This document shows positions 13,036 to 28,100 of a stretch of 64,000 nucleotides of DNA, in pieces. The stretch is from Eumeta japonica (taxonomy: Eukaryota > Arthropoda > Insecta > Lepidoptera > Psychidae). The first letter of the stretch is position 1, and each line of letters starts with the position of its first letter. The position numbers and the translations under genes are program-made. The DNA lies in NCBI GenBank assembly GCA_005406025.1, contig BGZK01001360.1:101700-165699 (forward strand). The letters run 5' to 3'. Below the pieces are notes generated by a model, which did not search any database, was not told the origin of the DNA, and saw nothing but the letters and a program-made list of their open reading frames with translations.

Positions 13036-13103
13036 CTACCTGTCCAGCTGCAGTGCGCGCACCGCGCCCGGCGCCGCCGCCGCGCCGGGCTCGCCGGCCC
13101 TAT
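13036..13103 (-). CDS. upSET: upSET coding exon 11 (C-terminus and stop)
   Basis: Acceptor TTGTTGACAG precedes a GC- and alanine-rich end: DRAGEPGAAAAPGAVRALQL, then two residues and TAG at 13036-13038. The entry phase agrees with exon 10. It is extremely GC-rich for this locus. A plus-strand open frame of 168 codons over the same bases is a shadow. Confidence 0.75.
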
Positions 13104-16100
13104 CTGTCAACAACAGCCCAACCATCATTACAATATTCTACTGGTACCATATATTTATTTCCATTGTTACTTCCTATTTCAATTATATTTTTGCAAATGG
13201 ACGCGTGCGTATGTGTGTGCGTATGGACGTGTGCGTGCGTGTGTGCGTGGCGTGCGTTCGCGCGCATTAGTTTATGTGTAACTTTAGATTCATTTACTAC
13301 AATTTCTGTCTTTAATTTAATTAAGTATATCTGGAAGTTTATAACTCTACTGCAAATTGATAATGGATGGCTTCTCGGGGGAGCCTTACCCCTAGAGAAC
13401 GCATCCCAGGTGGCGGATAAGAGACTACCCAGCAGACATGTAGCGTAGGAGGAAAATTAACTACCTCCCGCGTACTGCCAGGCCGAAGATAGATACTCCG
13501 ATAACAAACTATCAAGACGCTTGCGCTGTTTGGACGCGTGCTGTGTTCATATAGACAACACAGAAGGAATAGTAGCGGATGAACGCCACAAGGTCAACGG
13601 TAGCATTTAGGCTCGGCTCCCCTTGAGGGCTATTTTAGGGTCTTAGGAATCTATTTTGACATTTTCCGACTGCTGTCTGTGTGTACATGCATGCGTGTAC
13701 GTACACGCGTACGCGTATGTGAATCTTTCCTAACTTAATTTTCAGAATGGATTAGCAGATCGAAACGTGATATGCGGCATTCGAAGGGAATCTACTCAAA
13801 TTAGACATCTTGAAAACTTGAACCTATTTCACCAGATAGATTTTGGGAAACCTCAAAAATCGAATTATCAAAAAAAAAGGTTTTTAAATAAATTCTAAAC
13901 TACTCTAACTTTTAAACTCATTGATGACAAAATTTAAGCAGCTATTTTCCAGCCAGAGAACTATATTTTACATGTTTAAGTTATAAATTTTACAATATTA
14001 TTAATGAAATTATATTTATTTTTATACATCTATCAAATTAATTTATTGCTCCTTTTTTGCGTTATTACGCAGTTGATTTAATGTGAAGTGTATTAATTTT
14101 CAATACTATACTATGTTTTTGTGAATAAAATATTTTTTAGGGAAAATTACATCATATGAGGATTTTGATGTTTAAATCCTTATAAATTGATTTTTTTATA
14201 TATTTTGAGGTTTTTGAGTGTAAAATGTGGATATCCTGCAGTTCTAGTCTGATCCTTAAAGTTGTAAAACCGACCGATTTTGAGGTACAAAGTGGGATTA
14301 CTTTCAATGTTGAAGTCAATCTTTACATCTCAAGGTAATGAAGATTTTGAGGTCTTAATGTGAATGAATTTATTTTTTGACTCTGGTAGATTTTACTGAC
14401 GGTCCCAGTTCACTTATAATTTGAAATTACTTCATATTAAAAGTTTTCATCACACCCACAACTATGATGGAGACTGAATTCAGAGTGGAAGCAAAATCGA
14501 GGTAGGGATTAAACAATGCTTGATTATTAAGTCTTTGAAAATTAATAGTTTCATAATAGTAAATAGTATAAAGCGTGAACGGCGAACGAACCTTGAAGGG
14601 CAGTGGCGGGGCGCGCCTCGTCGTCCTCGGGCAGCGCCAGGCCGAACTCCCGTCGTAAACGCTCGCTCAGATTCTCGCGCTGTCGCTCCAATTGCGTCGG
14701 CTGCGCATCGAACATACCTGCCGGATATAATTGCAATTTGCACCAAACGCTCTTCAAATCTTATATGAGCGACTATAAACATGAGAAAGATTTTGAATCT
14801 ACATTATTTTATATAAATTTTGAAAATAATCACAATCATTGCTATTTTTTATACCAATGCATCAACTACATCCCTAAATTAGATGATTGGCTTTAACCAT
14901 ATAAATATATGAACGGAACTGGAATTATTTATACAACACTCTGGAATAAAAAAATATAATAGAAGAAATTAATTCGGTAGTAAATTGAAAAATTATCACA
15001 TACAAATTTTAACTAAACATGTTTTATTTTAATAGAAAATATATTGAATCATAATGATATAAATTCACGCCTATTTCCCAGAAGGGTAGACAGACACTAT
15101 AGATTTTCACATGGTATAATCTTTGCATATCTCTCTTACTTCAATGACATCCATTAATCTTTTCATGCAACCCCATCGGTTTTGAGTGGTTAAAATTTGT
15201 CAGTCTACTTTCATTCATCCTCTCCAGGTGGTCAACCCACGACCACATACTCTTTCTACTCTTGGCCACTACATCTTCCTTCAAACCACACCACTCTTTA
15301 ATATCACTATTTCTACATCTATTTTTACGAGACACACACTATGCAGCGGTCGCATTTCCTCTGCATTGATCCTACTTTAATTTTTCTCCTGCCAAACCCA
15401 GCTTTCACTTCCATACATAAAGCGTAGGGATCAGAACCCCAGTACGGTAGCCACGCACGCTTTTTGTGAGACGCTTTTATTATAATTTAATAGCGAGCAA
15501 GGCCCCATTCACTTTGTTTCCTGTATTCACTCTCTTCGTTATCTTTATCATGTTTACCAACCTTTGCAAATAGACTACCCAAATATACAAACCCTTTCGC
15601 TTGTTCTACTTTCTCACCTTCTATGACTATATCGCATTCAGTCGTGATTTCGCCCATTTCCACACCATCACCTTAGTCTTACTGACATTTACTTTCACAC
15701 TTTTGCTTTTAACAGAATCATTAATTTTAGTACCACCTGCAGCTCGCGCGCTCGTGGCGCAAGGATTACGTGGTTGTAGGCGTACAAAAGGCATTTGACA
15801 GACAGCTCGTTCATCCTTAGTTCACACTCATACAGACAAGCTATCCATGAATGGGTTGAATAGCCACGGTAAAGCTACACATCTCTGTAGATGTCAAACC
15901 AGTCAGTGTATGCCCTATTTATTCTAACGAAAGCACATTATAGGGACTGCAGTGCCTGAACCTCCTCTGCTACTCACACATGCATGGATAGGGTTGTCTA
16001 CAGATAATTCCTTTTTGCTCTATGATAAGCTTTTTCCAGATCTACGAAAATACAGAAAACCTGTTCAATCTCATTCACGACCCTTTCAATAATCACAAAT

Positions 16101-19100
16101 TACCATCCTATAAGCCTCCTCATCATTATTGGCAAACTAGGTATATGCAAAAATATAAAATCAATATGTAAAATATCATTACAATGAAATGTCAACCTTT
16201 ACTGAACATAAGTTTAAATTCAGCATATATGACTTTGTGTGTGATGCATCATTCAATGTTAAAAGTAAATCAACAAGGAAGTGATTTAATAATCACTTTT
16301 ACATTACACTTGTTTAATAAATTGAACTAATGCATAAAATGATAACTAAGGTTGTTTAAGTGAAAATTTTCAATTTGAGATTAATAAAAATCACCTGCAC
16401 TATATAGAAAAAATGCTTACCTTTAGGATTGGAGGGTGTGGTTGTGATGAGAGCTCGATGTAGCCTCTGTTCGAGGTCGTCGTTGGCAGCGGCGACAGCC
16501 GCGTCTAGGTGAAGAGGGGACAGCGACGACTCCGAGGACCAGTCACCGCCCGCGCTGCTGCCCTCGGCCCCGCCGCTGAGCCCGCCGACGGAACCAGTTT
16601 CCGATTCTGCACTGCCCGAACACAGACCGCCTTTCAGCCGTTTGCGGTACTCGCTGATAGAGAGCTACACAAAAGTGTATTAAAAGTTAATTGTCTGGAG
16701 AATTGCACATTTTTCTTAAAATGCTGTAATAGATGTATTTACATTACTTTGTCTTTGATTTAATCATTCCCTTCTGATTTGTAAATTTTTTGATTTTATA
16801 TATGAAATGTATAGTAAAGGAAAAAAATCCAAGAAAATATGACTTCAATTAGTGGTCACGTTCATTTGGAATTCGAAGGTTTGCCGTACATTACAATTAC
16901 TGAGGAAAATATGATTGTTGCAGGCCACTTAATTGAAGAGAAGTGATGTAACACCTAAAAAGGGGTTTGAACTCATTTGAGCATTAGTATGAGGTGAATT
17001 CAAAAAGAAATATATTAACATTAAAGGTTGTCACTGGATTCTTCATGAACTCACCTCAGAATAAAAACAGTTTCTTGATGATCAGTACAGGATGTTATTA
17101 CAACACTTCTAGGACATCAAATACTATTTATAGATCCAGAAAACAACAGGCTTATGAATGCATGATCAAAGTCGACAGCAAAATAACAAATTGAAGTTGA
17201 TGAGATACATAAGTAAAAACAGGAACACAATTTTTTCTTCCAGAGGAACTCATGTTTGCATAATTCCATTTGCAGAAAAAAAATGTTATGAGTGGTATGC
17301 TCATTATGTGGCCATTTGTTTGCCTAGCATTTTCGATAAAATTCTGGAGAAAATATTAAAAAGGTAGATCATCTCACATCATGACAATGCTTGTACTCAC
17401 ACCAAGTAAGACATTTTTTTCTTCTAAAAATGTGATGCTAGTGACTCATCCTGCAGATAAAAAAAATTATCAGGAAATTGGGGTTGAGGAAGTCAGAAAA
17501 GACTGCTGGCCTTCAATTGATACATGAAACATGCCTTTCAGATCAGTGGTCCTTACATTTAGAAAAAGAGCTTTAAACTAATGAAAAAGTGTATGAGATG
17601 TTAAGAAAACTCTTGCAATAAACAATAGCAATAAATGTCCTACTTTTCTTATAAACTTTTATTTACGAGTTGTGCAAAATATCCAATTCTATTAAAGCAA
17701 AATAACTTTTTTTATTATTATAGTGGGTTACACTAGAAAACAGTATATTTATTGAATAATAGTATTTACACCATTAGTCTAATAACATAACCATAGAGTT
17801 GCTTATACCATATGCATTAATAAAATGAAACTACATATTTCAAATAAAATGTCATTGTTGGGTGACTTCGGCCTGACCTGCACATACGAAGATAGCCAAG
17901 CCATATTATTTCTTCACTTGTATTTGTTGGTTTTTTATTAAACGTTACATCACTGTGTCATGATCCAAATTGCATTGCAGTATCCTCTTACTGCATTTCA
18001 TAATCTTTGGATCTAAAAATCTGAAATATCCACAGAAACTAAACTTTATATTAAAAAAGAACTAAATTTGCAGGTGAAATACACATTTCTGGGAAACTGA
18101 CATTTCTTTGTTAATCAGAATTTTGTTCTTAGCATTCTCTTAGTTTCTATATTACATAATTCTATGAATGCCATTGAAAAAATAATTAGTATAAAATTCT
18201 ATATTCATTTTATAGATTCCATAAGGTTTAAATTGTACCCCTCTACAAAGATAGATAACTATATGTTTGTCCACATCTAATGGCAGTTTTCTCAGTATCT
18301 TCTGTTGCTGTAGATGTGAAAGGAGAATGGGCATATTTATACTGGACCTGGCAGCCTGATACTCTACGGTATTTCAAATTTTAATTAAAAAATCATTAAT
18401 TTTTAATTACAAAACTGAACAATTACAACTCCTGATGAATAATTGTGTTGTTCTACAGCTTGGTATGTTTTATTTCTTTTTTTTATATTCTTACTCATTT
18501 CACAGAGCATTGCTAATCTTGTATCGCTTTGTTAAGTTTGCTGATTGATTTTTTGAGCAGCTTGGTCATTCTTATGTCTAATGTTAGTGTTATGGATGTT
18601 GCTCATTTTTTAGAACGGTTTTATATTTTTCCTGTCATGTACCGGGTTTTCATATATGTGTTTTGAGGATACAGATATATATTTTTTTTATTTTTCTCTG
18701 AACTATGCTTTTGATCTCAATTTTTAAATGACATGAATAGCATGCTTCTACAGCACAAAAATCTCATTTATATCAGCTGCATGACCCCATTGTACAATTC
18801 CATAGGTCATTAGACCATGAAAAGAACTAAATTAAACTAATGTTGCGTTGTTTTAATTTGTAAGCCGCCTAATTCTGTTGGCTACATGTGCCCCAGAACT
18901 ATCCTTTTTCACCAATTTAGTTATATGATAATTTTATTGTAACTTGGTACCTAAAGTGAGACCAAGAAATAGGGTCGTGTCCACAATGCCAGTATCTACT
19001 GACTACTACGTTTGCATTGACCAATTTGGTATGAGACAACGAAAATATAAAGTAGATATTTTGTTTTCTTGTCATTCAGCAAAAGATTATTAATAGTAGT

Positions 19101-22100
19101 AGTAGACTACTTTCGAGACAGTACTATTTACTTCATCAATATTTTATTGTACAATTTAAAGTGAAACTTTATTTTTTGTAAATACAATGCAATGTAATTG
19201 TCTTATCAAAAAGTATTGTATATTTACTAGTATCACTTTTTCCAAATACTAATAACATTCATGGCCATTGATAAACCAACATGATAATTATCCTTTAACA
19301 TAGTTTTGCATTAATCATTCATCTGCATATACTCTTGGTGAAAAAATTTGTTTGTTTTCATTACCTACCATTAGATATGAAACAAGAACTCAATCACTTT
19401 TTTGTGTCATATGAATATTATTTTCTGTGGATAATCCAGATGGTACGTATAATATGAAATATTAAATAGACTTACATTAAAAACTCAAAACATATACATT
19501 TTCAAGTTAAATTATCTAATGGATAATGTAGAAAAATGTAGGAAAAAAGACCTTTTCTCTTTATTTATAAAATTTGTTACCTCTATAGCCCAATTTTAAT
19601 AATTTGAAAATCAAATATCTGATATACATATAATAAAAAAAAAAATGTTTCTAATATATGAAGACAAAAAGAAAATCTGTCAAATTTTACCTTTTCTTAC
19701 CTTTATGTCCATTTCCAAATACTACATTAAATGATTTTTAAATAGTATTCCAAATAAGAAAGTATGTTTCATATTTTTCATAATGAAGTTTTGGTTCTCA
19801 CAATTAAAAAATATTATTGAAAGTTAGATGTAGCAAAAGAAATATGTGAGTAGAATCAATGCAGTTAAGATGGATCCCTGGGCGGCATATGTGAAGCGTC
19901 CTTGAGAGATAAATATAAAAATAATAACGTAAAAGTACATGTCTGAATGAAAACATAATGGCTAGAGTGAATATGTCATGTTGAAAGCATGGAAAGAGGT
20001 ATATTGGTATGAGAAATTTATAGAGAAAGACAAAAATCAAGAAATCTTGACAATTTGAGGCAGATCAAATTGGTAACACAGTAGAGAAGGGAATTTGAAG
20101 TATTGCAAACTGACAAACTTAATGTAAAGATGGATGGAGCGAGTGAGGCAAAAAAGTACTTAATGTGTATTGTATGGTATTTTATACCAATTGTATAGTA
20201 GTGATGTGTGACCTTTACTAATAGGCAATACTGTAATAATGCAAAATAGGGGAGAACTCCGTTGTATTGAACAGAATCCTCAGTGCATGAATAAACTCCA
20301 CCTTATATGTATATTATAAATACCAACCACAAATACAATGAAAATGCACTATATAATCAATAATATTAGTATGAAATAATATTTAAAAAAAAAAATTTGC
20401 ACCACACTTAAAATGGAATAAAAAGTATAAAATAATTATTCTCACAATTCCATATGTACAGATTATCCTGAAAACTTGTAATAGTATATTATATAGCTAT
20501 GAAAATACTACTTGTAAGATTAAAATGAAAATGTTAGCTTTTAGTCTCAATTTTTTTTCCTTTTCTTTCTTTCGAATATATAAACAAACAAGAAAGGAGT
20601 TAGTTAATACTGTATTATTATCCAGTTTGAGTTACATTCAAGAATTCAAGCCTCTAGCACATCAAAAAGTTATTTTAAAAGTGATTGCAAAATTTGTATC
20701 AAACAGACAAAGAACAGATAAGAAAAGGAAGTTAAATATTTGTATTTCATTCAGTTCTGATCTATATTTAAAGTATCAAGTCTTTAGATTGTGTTTAAAA
20801 TTGATTGCATAGCAAGTTAAAAGCAAAAAACATGATAAAATGTTTACTATCTTAAATGTTATAATAAAAAAAAATATAAAACAACATATAAAATCCTAAG
20901 ATAGATTGTAATCTTTACAAGCATTACAAGAATGAACTAAACTAAATGGTAGTATATTATGCCTTGTATTGTTATTTGTTGTATATGTAATTGAAACTTT
21001 TATTAGTAAAAAAAATAATGGAAATAAATAAAGAATTATTGTAAAATTTTAATAGAAATGTAATATTGTAAAAAACAATTTCATTCAAAATTTACACTAT
21101 ACTTAAAAAAAATTTATGAACAATGTCATAACCTCTAAGCTATTTAGAATGAAAAAAAGGCTCACCTTTCTCCGGACCGGTTTGGGTTTTTCCAGTGGTG
21201 GCGGGTTGAGGCGTGGATCGCTATTGCGAGGGCAATAAGACTTGTTAGGCGTTAACGAGGGCGTAGCTGCTTCCGTTCCCGCACTGCAGGAGATGGGGTC
21301 CGTGGTTACTGATACGTTTCCTTTATCTTGTTCTTGACCTTTGAGTACATCCGATATTAACATACTATTATTTGTGTCCATATTGTTCACCCTTGTCAAT
21401 ATTTCTTGAACACTTTTTAATTCATCCACTGGTGTCAAAGTTTCTTTATCGGTAAATATGCTTTTATCTAACAATGTTGTTCTATCTATTGCACTCTTTA
21501 TGATTTGCATGTTCGGTACATTCTCATTTATTTGATCTGCTGGATGAGATTGATTCATGTTGTTAAATATGCCAGAAAACAGCCCTGTTGAACTGAATCG
21601 TGTTGAAAATGACAGGTTAGAATTTTCTGATAAAGATGATTTTTCGTTTGATACATTAGTTGTTTTAAATTTATCCAAAACTTGGAGAGGACTAGCAGGA
21701 GTCACAGGCCTAAGGGACTTTCCTGACTTGATAGACTCTTCCGGCAGAGGTATAGTTTCTGGAGCCACTATGCAAGTGTGTAAATGTGGGCTGGGTTCAT
21801 CTGGTAATGGTATGTTCTCCATTGCCGGAAGAGGTATAGACTCTATTGGCGGTAGTGGAATATTTTCCATTGATACATAATGTGGTTTAATGTCATCTAT
21901 GGAATTACTGACTGGTGAAAGTTCATCATGCATATCACCATTGACATCTGGTGATTTTGAGTTACTGGTGTCATTTTCTGTTCTTAATTGAATACTGATT
22001 TGGTCATCCACCATATTAAGATCAAAGTTAAGATTAACTTTTTTCCGCTTTTCTTTAGGTGGCTTTTTATTTCTACTCTTCAAAATAAGTATGTTTTCTG

Positions 22101-25100
22101 TGTGAAACGAATGTATTTTTTTTTGTATGTCATCCATTTCATCTCTCTGAGGAGAGGAGTTTCCACTGGTATCAGCAGAGTGTGAACTGTGCTGTTTATC
22201 ATTAGGACTTCCAGTCTCTTTCATTAAATCACTACTAGAATCATTTGATTCATTACATATTTTTGTATGTGCTATAACAGGTAATTCTATTTCCATAGGT
22301 AAAATGTCCGTGTCACCTTTAGGTAACGAAATATTTTCAATTATATTGTTATTTGTAGTACTCATACTGATTTCTTGTTTATTTGTTTCAGGTTCAATGT
22401 CTTCAGTACCTGGAACTCCAATTATCCTTCTAATATTTTCAGAATCATGTGGAACTTTTAGGTTAACATTTAAGACGTCATTTGCAGAATCAAGATTACA
22501 TTGGTCATCAGAACCATGTCCACTTTCAGAAAGAGAACGATCTCTACTGTACATATTTTCCATAATGTTTCTCGCTGTGTAACTAGTAACTAACTGTCTT
22601 ATGATTGGTTCATGGCAATCATCCTTTACTGGAGAATCTTCAGATGTAAAATTGGGTGATGTTTCACCATGGCACTGTGAAGCACAAACGACATACATTT
22701 AAGAATACAATTAAAGTTATTAACCAGAGCATGTATGAGATGAATATTTTAAAGATTTTCACTAAAAACTTACCATCACTAATGATGATTGTTCACAAGA
22801 CAAGGATTCTCTGGCTAATCTTCTTTTCTTAAGTGGTGTAACCATTTCATTTGGTGGTGATTCTAAAATAATCATGTTATGTTTTATCTCATTCTGTGTT
22901 AATTAAAACTAGACAAAGAAGGTTTCGTCATTGTTTATATTAACTATCTGCTCTGGCAGATGTTGTTCTGCCTTTTCGAGTATAAGCACCCTACAGCTCC
23001 ACCGGTGTGAAAATATAATGAATTTATTTATTGAGGAAGGACATTGATTATTTACATATATGCTAAGTGGAAACAAATCATTCAATTACATTTGTTGCAA
23101 TTATCTGAATAATTGTTATTTTTGTTAGAATTACCTGGATAATAATAGAAATAATTTCCATGTTTAAATACTTATATATACCAATTTTAATGACAATTGC
23201 TTGAACTGTCTGAAACTCGATATGCTGCAGTGTTATCTAGTGGCAATTATAATAAAATGGATAACATAACTTTTACCAAAACTATACGAAAATGGCAAAA
23301 TGAAACTGCAGTAATAACAGTGAACTACATGTAAAGCTAGTCAAATGGCACACACCTGCTGTTGGAGAGTCGCTCTCCTCGCTGATGGCTTGTCTTAGCC
23401 AGCGTTTCTTTGCACTGTGTTGTGTGGCTGGAGTCGGTGCTATCTCTGCAGGTGGAGTGCTACGTGTCACCCTTTTTGCTTTTTTTGGAGGGCGGCTGCG
23501 ATCACGACTTGGGGTTCTTGGAGGCGATAGAGGTTCTTCCATTTCGACTTCATGTTCAGAATGACCACCAGTAAGATCACCAATTATTGTCGAAGCAACT
23601 TGCACAAGGCTCTCTAAAGATGGAGTCGAAACTAAAGATGGTCTATAAGGGGAGCGATATGGGGAAGGGGTCCTTTCAGGAGACCGCCCAACCCATTCTG
23701 TAGCCATAGTTTTTTTTGTTTTGGGCAGTTTAAAAGCAGATTCTACTGATCCTACAGCTGCTTCTACAAGAAGACATGCTGAACTAACTCCAAGATCCTA
23801 AAATAAAATATACATTTATAAATCATCTGTTCAAAATTGGTTTAAAAACTGAATCATTAACATTTTCCAACCTCTGGTATAGTATCTGCTGGATGATCTC
23901 GTTCTTCAAGGTCACGAATTAGTGACGTATGCATGTGATTTGGTGCTGATACTGGAGCAATAGGAGTGTGCGGAGGACTGGGTGGTACCGTTGCTTCGTC
24001 GCCAGAAGTTACGAGATCACTGTCAGCGGAATTCAGACGCCGTCGGTTACTCGCACTTTGGCTAACAGTACGCGCCCGACCTTTTCGCCTAATTTGGAGA
24101 TCACAAGATGTGCAAGTGTTAAGTGGTATATAAAAATATACAGTATAGTCACAATCTTTTATTTTTGCAATCACGTATTATCTTCTAATATTTTAGATTA
24201 ACTTTACTCAAAGAAACTAGTTATTGAATCAAGATTTCTCAGAGATATAACACTGCAAATATTTTTTTTTGTTAAGTTAATGATTATACCTTTGATAAAT
24301 AAGATAAATGATTAAACCTTAATGTCCCAAGGTTGTGCATAGTGAACTATGTTTTATATGAAAAATGTAATCTGAATGACAGTATTTTTGGTGCCTATTT
24401 CATTATTCATTATATATTATTTATATGTAACTCACCTACAAAATGATGGCCATTTACAAAAAAAATGTATATTGTATCCATATTACTATACATATTTAAA
24501 AATTTAAATACCTTTTACGTTTCTTGATTGTAGTATGTTCATCATCGTCTTGGTCACGGTCAGCAAGAGATTGTACTGGATCAGACTCACGGCGTTTCTG
24601 TCTCTCTTTAACCTCTTGTTTACGTTGTTCAGCCTTTTCCATACGTTCAAAAGCCTTCATTATTGCTTCCATTTTCCTTTCCTCACGTGTCTAAATTACA
24701 TACAAAAAAAAAATGAATTACAATATAAAATGTCAATATTTTTTCTTTTATATTAAAAGGGCAAGTTATTAAATGAAGAATGTTTGTATTTACCATTTTC
24801 TTTTTGTCTTTATTAGTTTGAGGTTGCACCCTGTCTTGTGAGTCATCAGTTTTGTCATCTAATGAATCTTGATTAGTGCAAGTGTTCCTACTGGATCGAG
24901 ACGACCTGTCATGGCATGCAGATTTGGCACTTGTGTTGTTTTTGATAGATTTTTCGTCTTCTGTGAGACACTTTAGTTCTTCTTGTTTAATTGGTTTTTC
25001 TTCATCTGAAAATAAGGTTCCATTTTCTGTTTTCACTTCTTTTTCCTCATTAACTTCAGGTTTAATATCAGGTTTTGTATCTTCGATTTTAGGGGTTGTA

Positions 25101-28100
25101 ATTTCAGCAAAATTACTGTCAATACTTTCCATATTAATGCTAGTTTCCACATTTTTCTCCTCTATATTTGATTCCACATGCGGTGAATCAATTTCATCAA
25201 AATCTGCTTTTATTTCTTCTTTAGCATAAAGATCTATTTCATGTTTTTCTTCATTAATATCAGAATGTTCTGTTTTAATTGGCAAGTCATCAAAATTTAA
25301 ATTTGATATTTTAACAGGAGAAAGTGGGGTATAAACTTCGTTTTTAATTGGCGATTTTTTCTCAGTCTTCACTGGTGATAAAGCTAGTAATTGTTCTCTT
25401 GTAAATGAAGGTGCAATCTGCATTGTTGGAGGAGATACAGGTGAAGATGAACTGGAACATCTATTTCTGATTCTCTTCTCTCTTGGGGGATACTCACAAC
25501 TTTTTCTCGACATTAATGGTGTAATACCATTAACTTTGCAATGTTTTGGATTTCCACAAGCACAAGGTTGTTTTCCACTATTAGAGTCGTGTCCAACTGT
25601 TATTTCTGTATTTGATTGTATAATTCCTATAGAAACTAAATAAATATGTAATGCTCCTTTGACAATACAGTGTTGCAATTCTGCATTTGGTTTACACGAT
25701 CTTCTTACAAATCGAGCCTCATTGCCATATGTTCTGGTATCAATACATATCTGAGTATTGTCTTTTGGTAGTTTATAAAAGAAGACAAAAGGACCAGGTT
25801 TTTGACTACCAGCTCGAGAGGAATTTTGTGGTTGTGGCCTATGTTGATTAGAGAGCATATATTTTCCACGTAATTCAATGATAGGAGTGTTTTCTTTAAG
25901 GTCTCGAGTAGCAATAAGTATTTTTCCACCCGCATGCGGGACTGTTGTGCAAAGAAGTGCGGTTATTGCTGACGCCATGCTAGGCGAACTACCAAGTTTA
26001 CTACTGTACTTCATTACTTTTGCCCGCAATTCAGGACTGTAGTGATTAGTCATAGCTTGCTCATACTCTTGCCAATGTGCCTGATTTGAAACATTAGAAT
26101 TATATTTTCCTCTGTTCAACATAATGTCTTTCTTTCTTTTCACTCTCTTGTCTGACAATTTTCTCTTAGAACCTTTTCTAACAATGTCATGCGGCGAAGA
26201 TGTATTCACAGATAATGATTTTTTAGGTCGCTTTGGACCACGCTTTACTGAATTTGGTAGTGGTGAGGGTGTAGGTAAAGGCGGAAGTAGCGGCATATTA
26301 GAATTGTATGTGGTAACACAAGTACCACTTGTGTTTGTGTAAGTGGTGACAGTTAGAAGTCGTTTCCGACGTGGACCGTGCACGAGTCCAGTTTCCGACG
26401 AATCTGAATCAGATGCGGCACCTAGTGCAGACAGCTCTTCACGTTTCCGAAGTTGGATTGCACGCGCATGACGACGATCGATTGCTCGCGGCTGACAAAG
26501 TTCACACATGTATTTATCAGGAATATTTTGGCGATCTACGCCCATGCAGTCGACATGTTGCCATTCACCACAGCGATCACAACAAATCATATAACCATCA
26601 TCATGAGTGAAACCACAGATACAACGAGTTTTTCCTTCTTCTTCGCCTTCCGGCGCAGTTTCTGTATCGCTGCCGGCCCGGTCAGTACGTTCCACACCAT
26701 GTCGATCACCTTCCACAGATGATATAACTGAAGCATTATCATCGTCTTGCGCCCCAATATGTGTCAAACTAGGCATCTGCACTACAGTGGTGGGGATGGT
26801 AGAACAAGGCGTACTGACTGGTGCAGATAAAGGTACAGGTTGTAGTTCGTAGGTAGCTACTGTATTGGTTGTGACAGGTGAAATGCCCTTTACGGGACTC
26901 TGTGGCGCAACTGCTTGCGTTGGGGATACAGCAGGAAGGCCCGTCAACACAGTAGCACTAGGTGAACTGGCCGTTTGAAGTTTCTGCATTGGTTCAGCAT
27001 AAGTGTGATCTAACATAACAAACGCTAATGCTTGAAAAGAATACCGGATCAACTCTTCAGCAATATTGGGTCTTTCTTCCATACCTATTATATCATCTGC
27101 TGTCAATAATGTTGAAGGATCACCACTGTAACAAAATAATACTCATTGAAATGTCCATGAAAACAAGACATAACTACTGTAACAATTTAATAAAAATATA
27201 CTTACTATACTACTCTTTTTTGATTAATAAATTTATTATCTAACATTTCTTCCTGAAAGATTGTAGGTGTAACAATATGCTGTACAGCATTGTTATTACT
27301 TGCTAGCATAAGTTTGGGTTGTGAAAGAGACTGTAATATTTGAGCAGTCAATTGTTGATTTGCAGTAACTTGTGACATATTAGAGAGTTGTCCAGACTCA
27401 TTAGGGTTATATGTGTGAACGTAACGTAAATTAGGAGTGGGCCCAGCTTGTACATAATGTGGTGTTTTGGGTAGGGCTGAGCTAAGAGGTGCAGTAGAAA
27501 TGAGTACAGGTCCACAAGGCGACTGTAATAGAAGCCTTTCACCTTTTGTTGCCACTTTCTGCATGGTTACAGGCTGTTGACTTTTATGTGTTGGACTGCC
27601 AATTTTTTGAATAACTTTTGAACTATTTGACTCTATTACACCATATGTTGATTGATTTTTATAACTTGTGTTAGACACTGGCCAGTTTTTTCCCTCTGAT
27701 TTGTGAGTGGTTCCAGTTTGCTGAATTATTTTTATTGCTCTTGATTGACTTTTTGTTTGAGTACCTGAGAGTGGGTTTGATGAAGTAGAACTTTTGGAGC
27801 CTTTTAATACAGCAGATTTACGAGTTGAATGGACTGATACTTTATTTGGTGCAGACACTACACGAGATAAAACATGACACTGGGAATTGCCAGAAGAAAC
27901 GGCTACCACAGTGTTTAAATTAGCACCATTATTCACTTTGTTAACACATTTGTTTAAGCTATTGGTTTTTGAAAATGTATGGCCATATGAGATATTTTTG
28001 ATAGGATTGCTATTAACGACAGTGGGTGAAAGAGTAGGACAACTAATCAGAGATTGACTTTTTGGTGGTTTTGTACATAGAACAGAATTATTAATATGTT

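Larger units (their letters stand above)
13104..14591 (-). other. upSET intron 10, with GT-rich tracts and a dispersed repeat
   Basis: It contains a (GT/GC)-rich microsatellite at 13197-13265, a second purine-pyrimidine alternating tract at 13680-13722, and a GC-rich block at 13360-13640 (GGATGGCTTCTCGGGGGAGC and onward) that looks like part of a retroelement. The rest is AT-rich and unremarkable. Confidence 0.45.
16665..21165 (-). other. upSET intron 8, containing a mariner relic and a LINE relic
   Basis: 4.5 kb of AT-rich DNA. Recognisable contents are a plus-strand mariner relic (about 16880-17690) and a minus-strand LINE reverse-transcriptase relic (about 18480-19070). The stretches 17700-18470 and 19080-21165 hold only short spurious frames and A- or T-runs. 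Confidence 0.5.

Noticed and set aside
12942..13448. Plus-strand open frame of 168 codons with an arginine/proline-rich start
   Set aside because: It lies opposite the GC-rich last upSET exon and then runs into the GT microsatellite, and its composition is that of a strand shadow.
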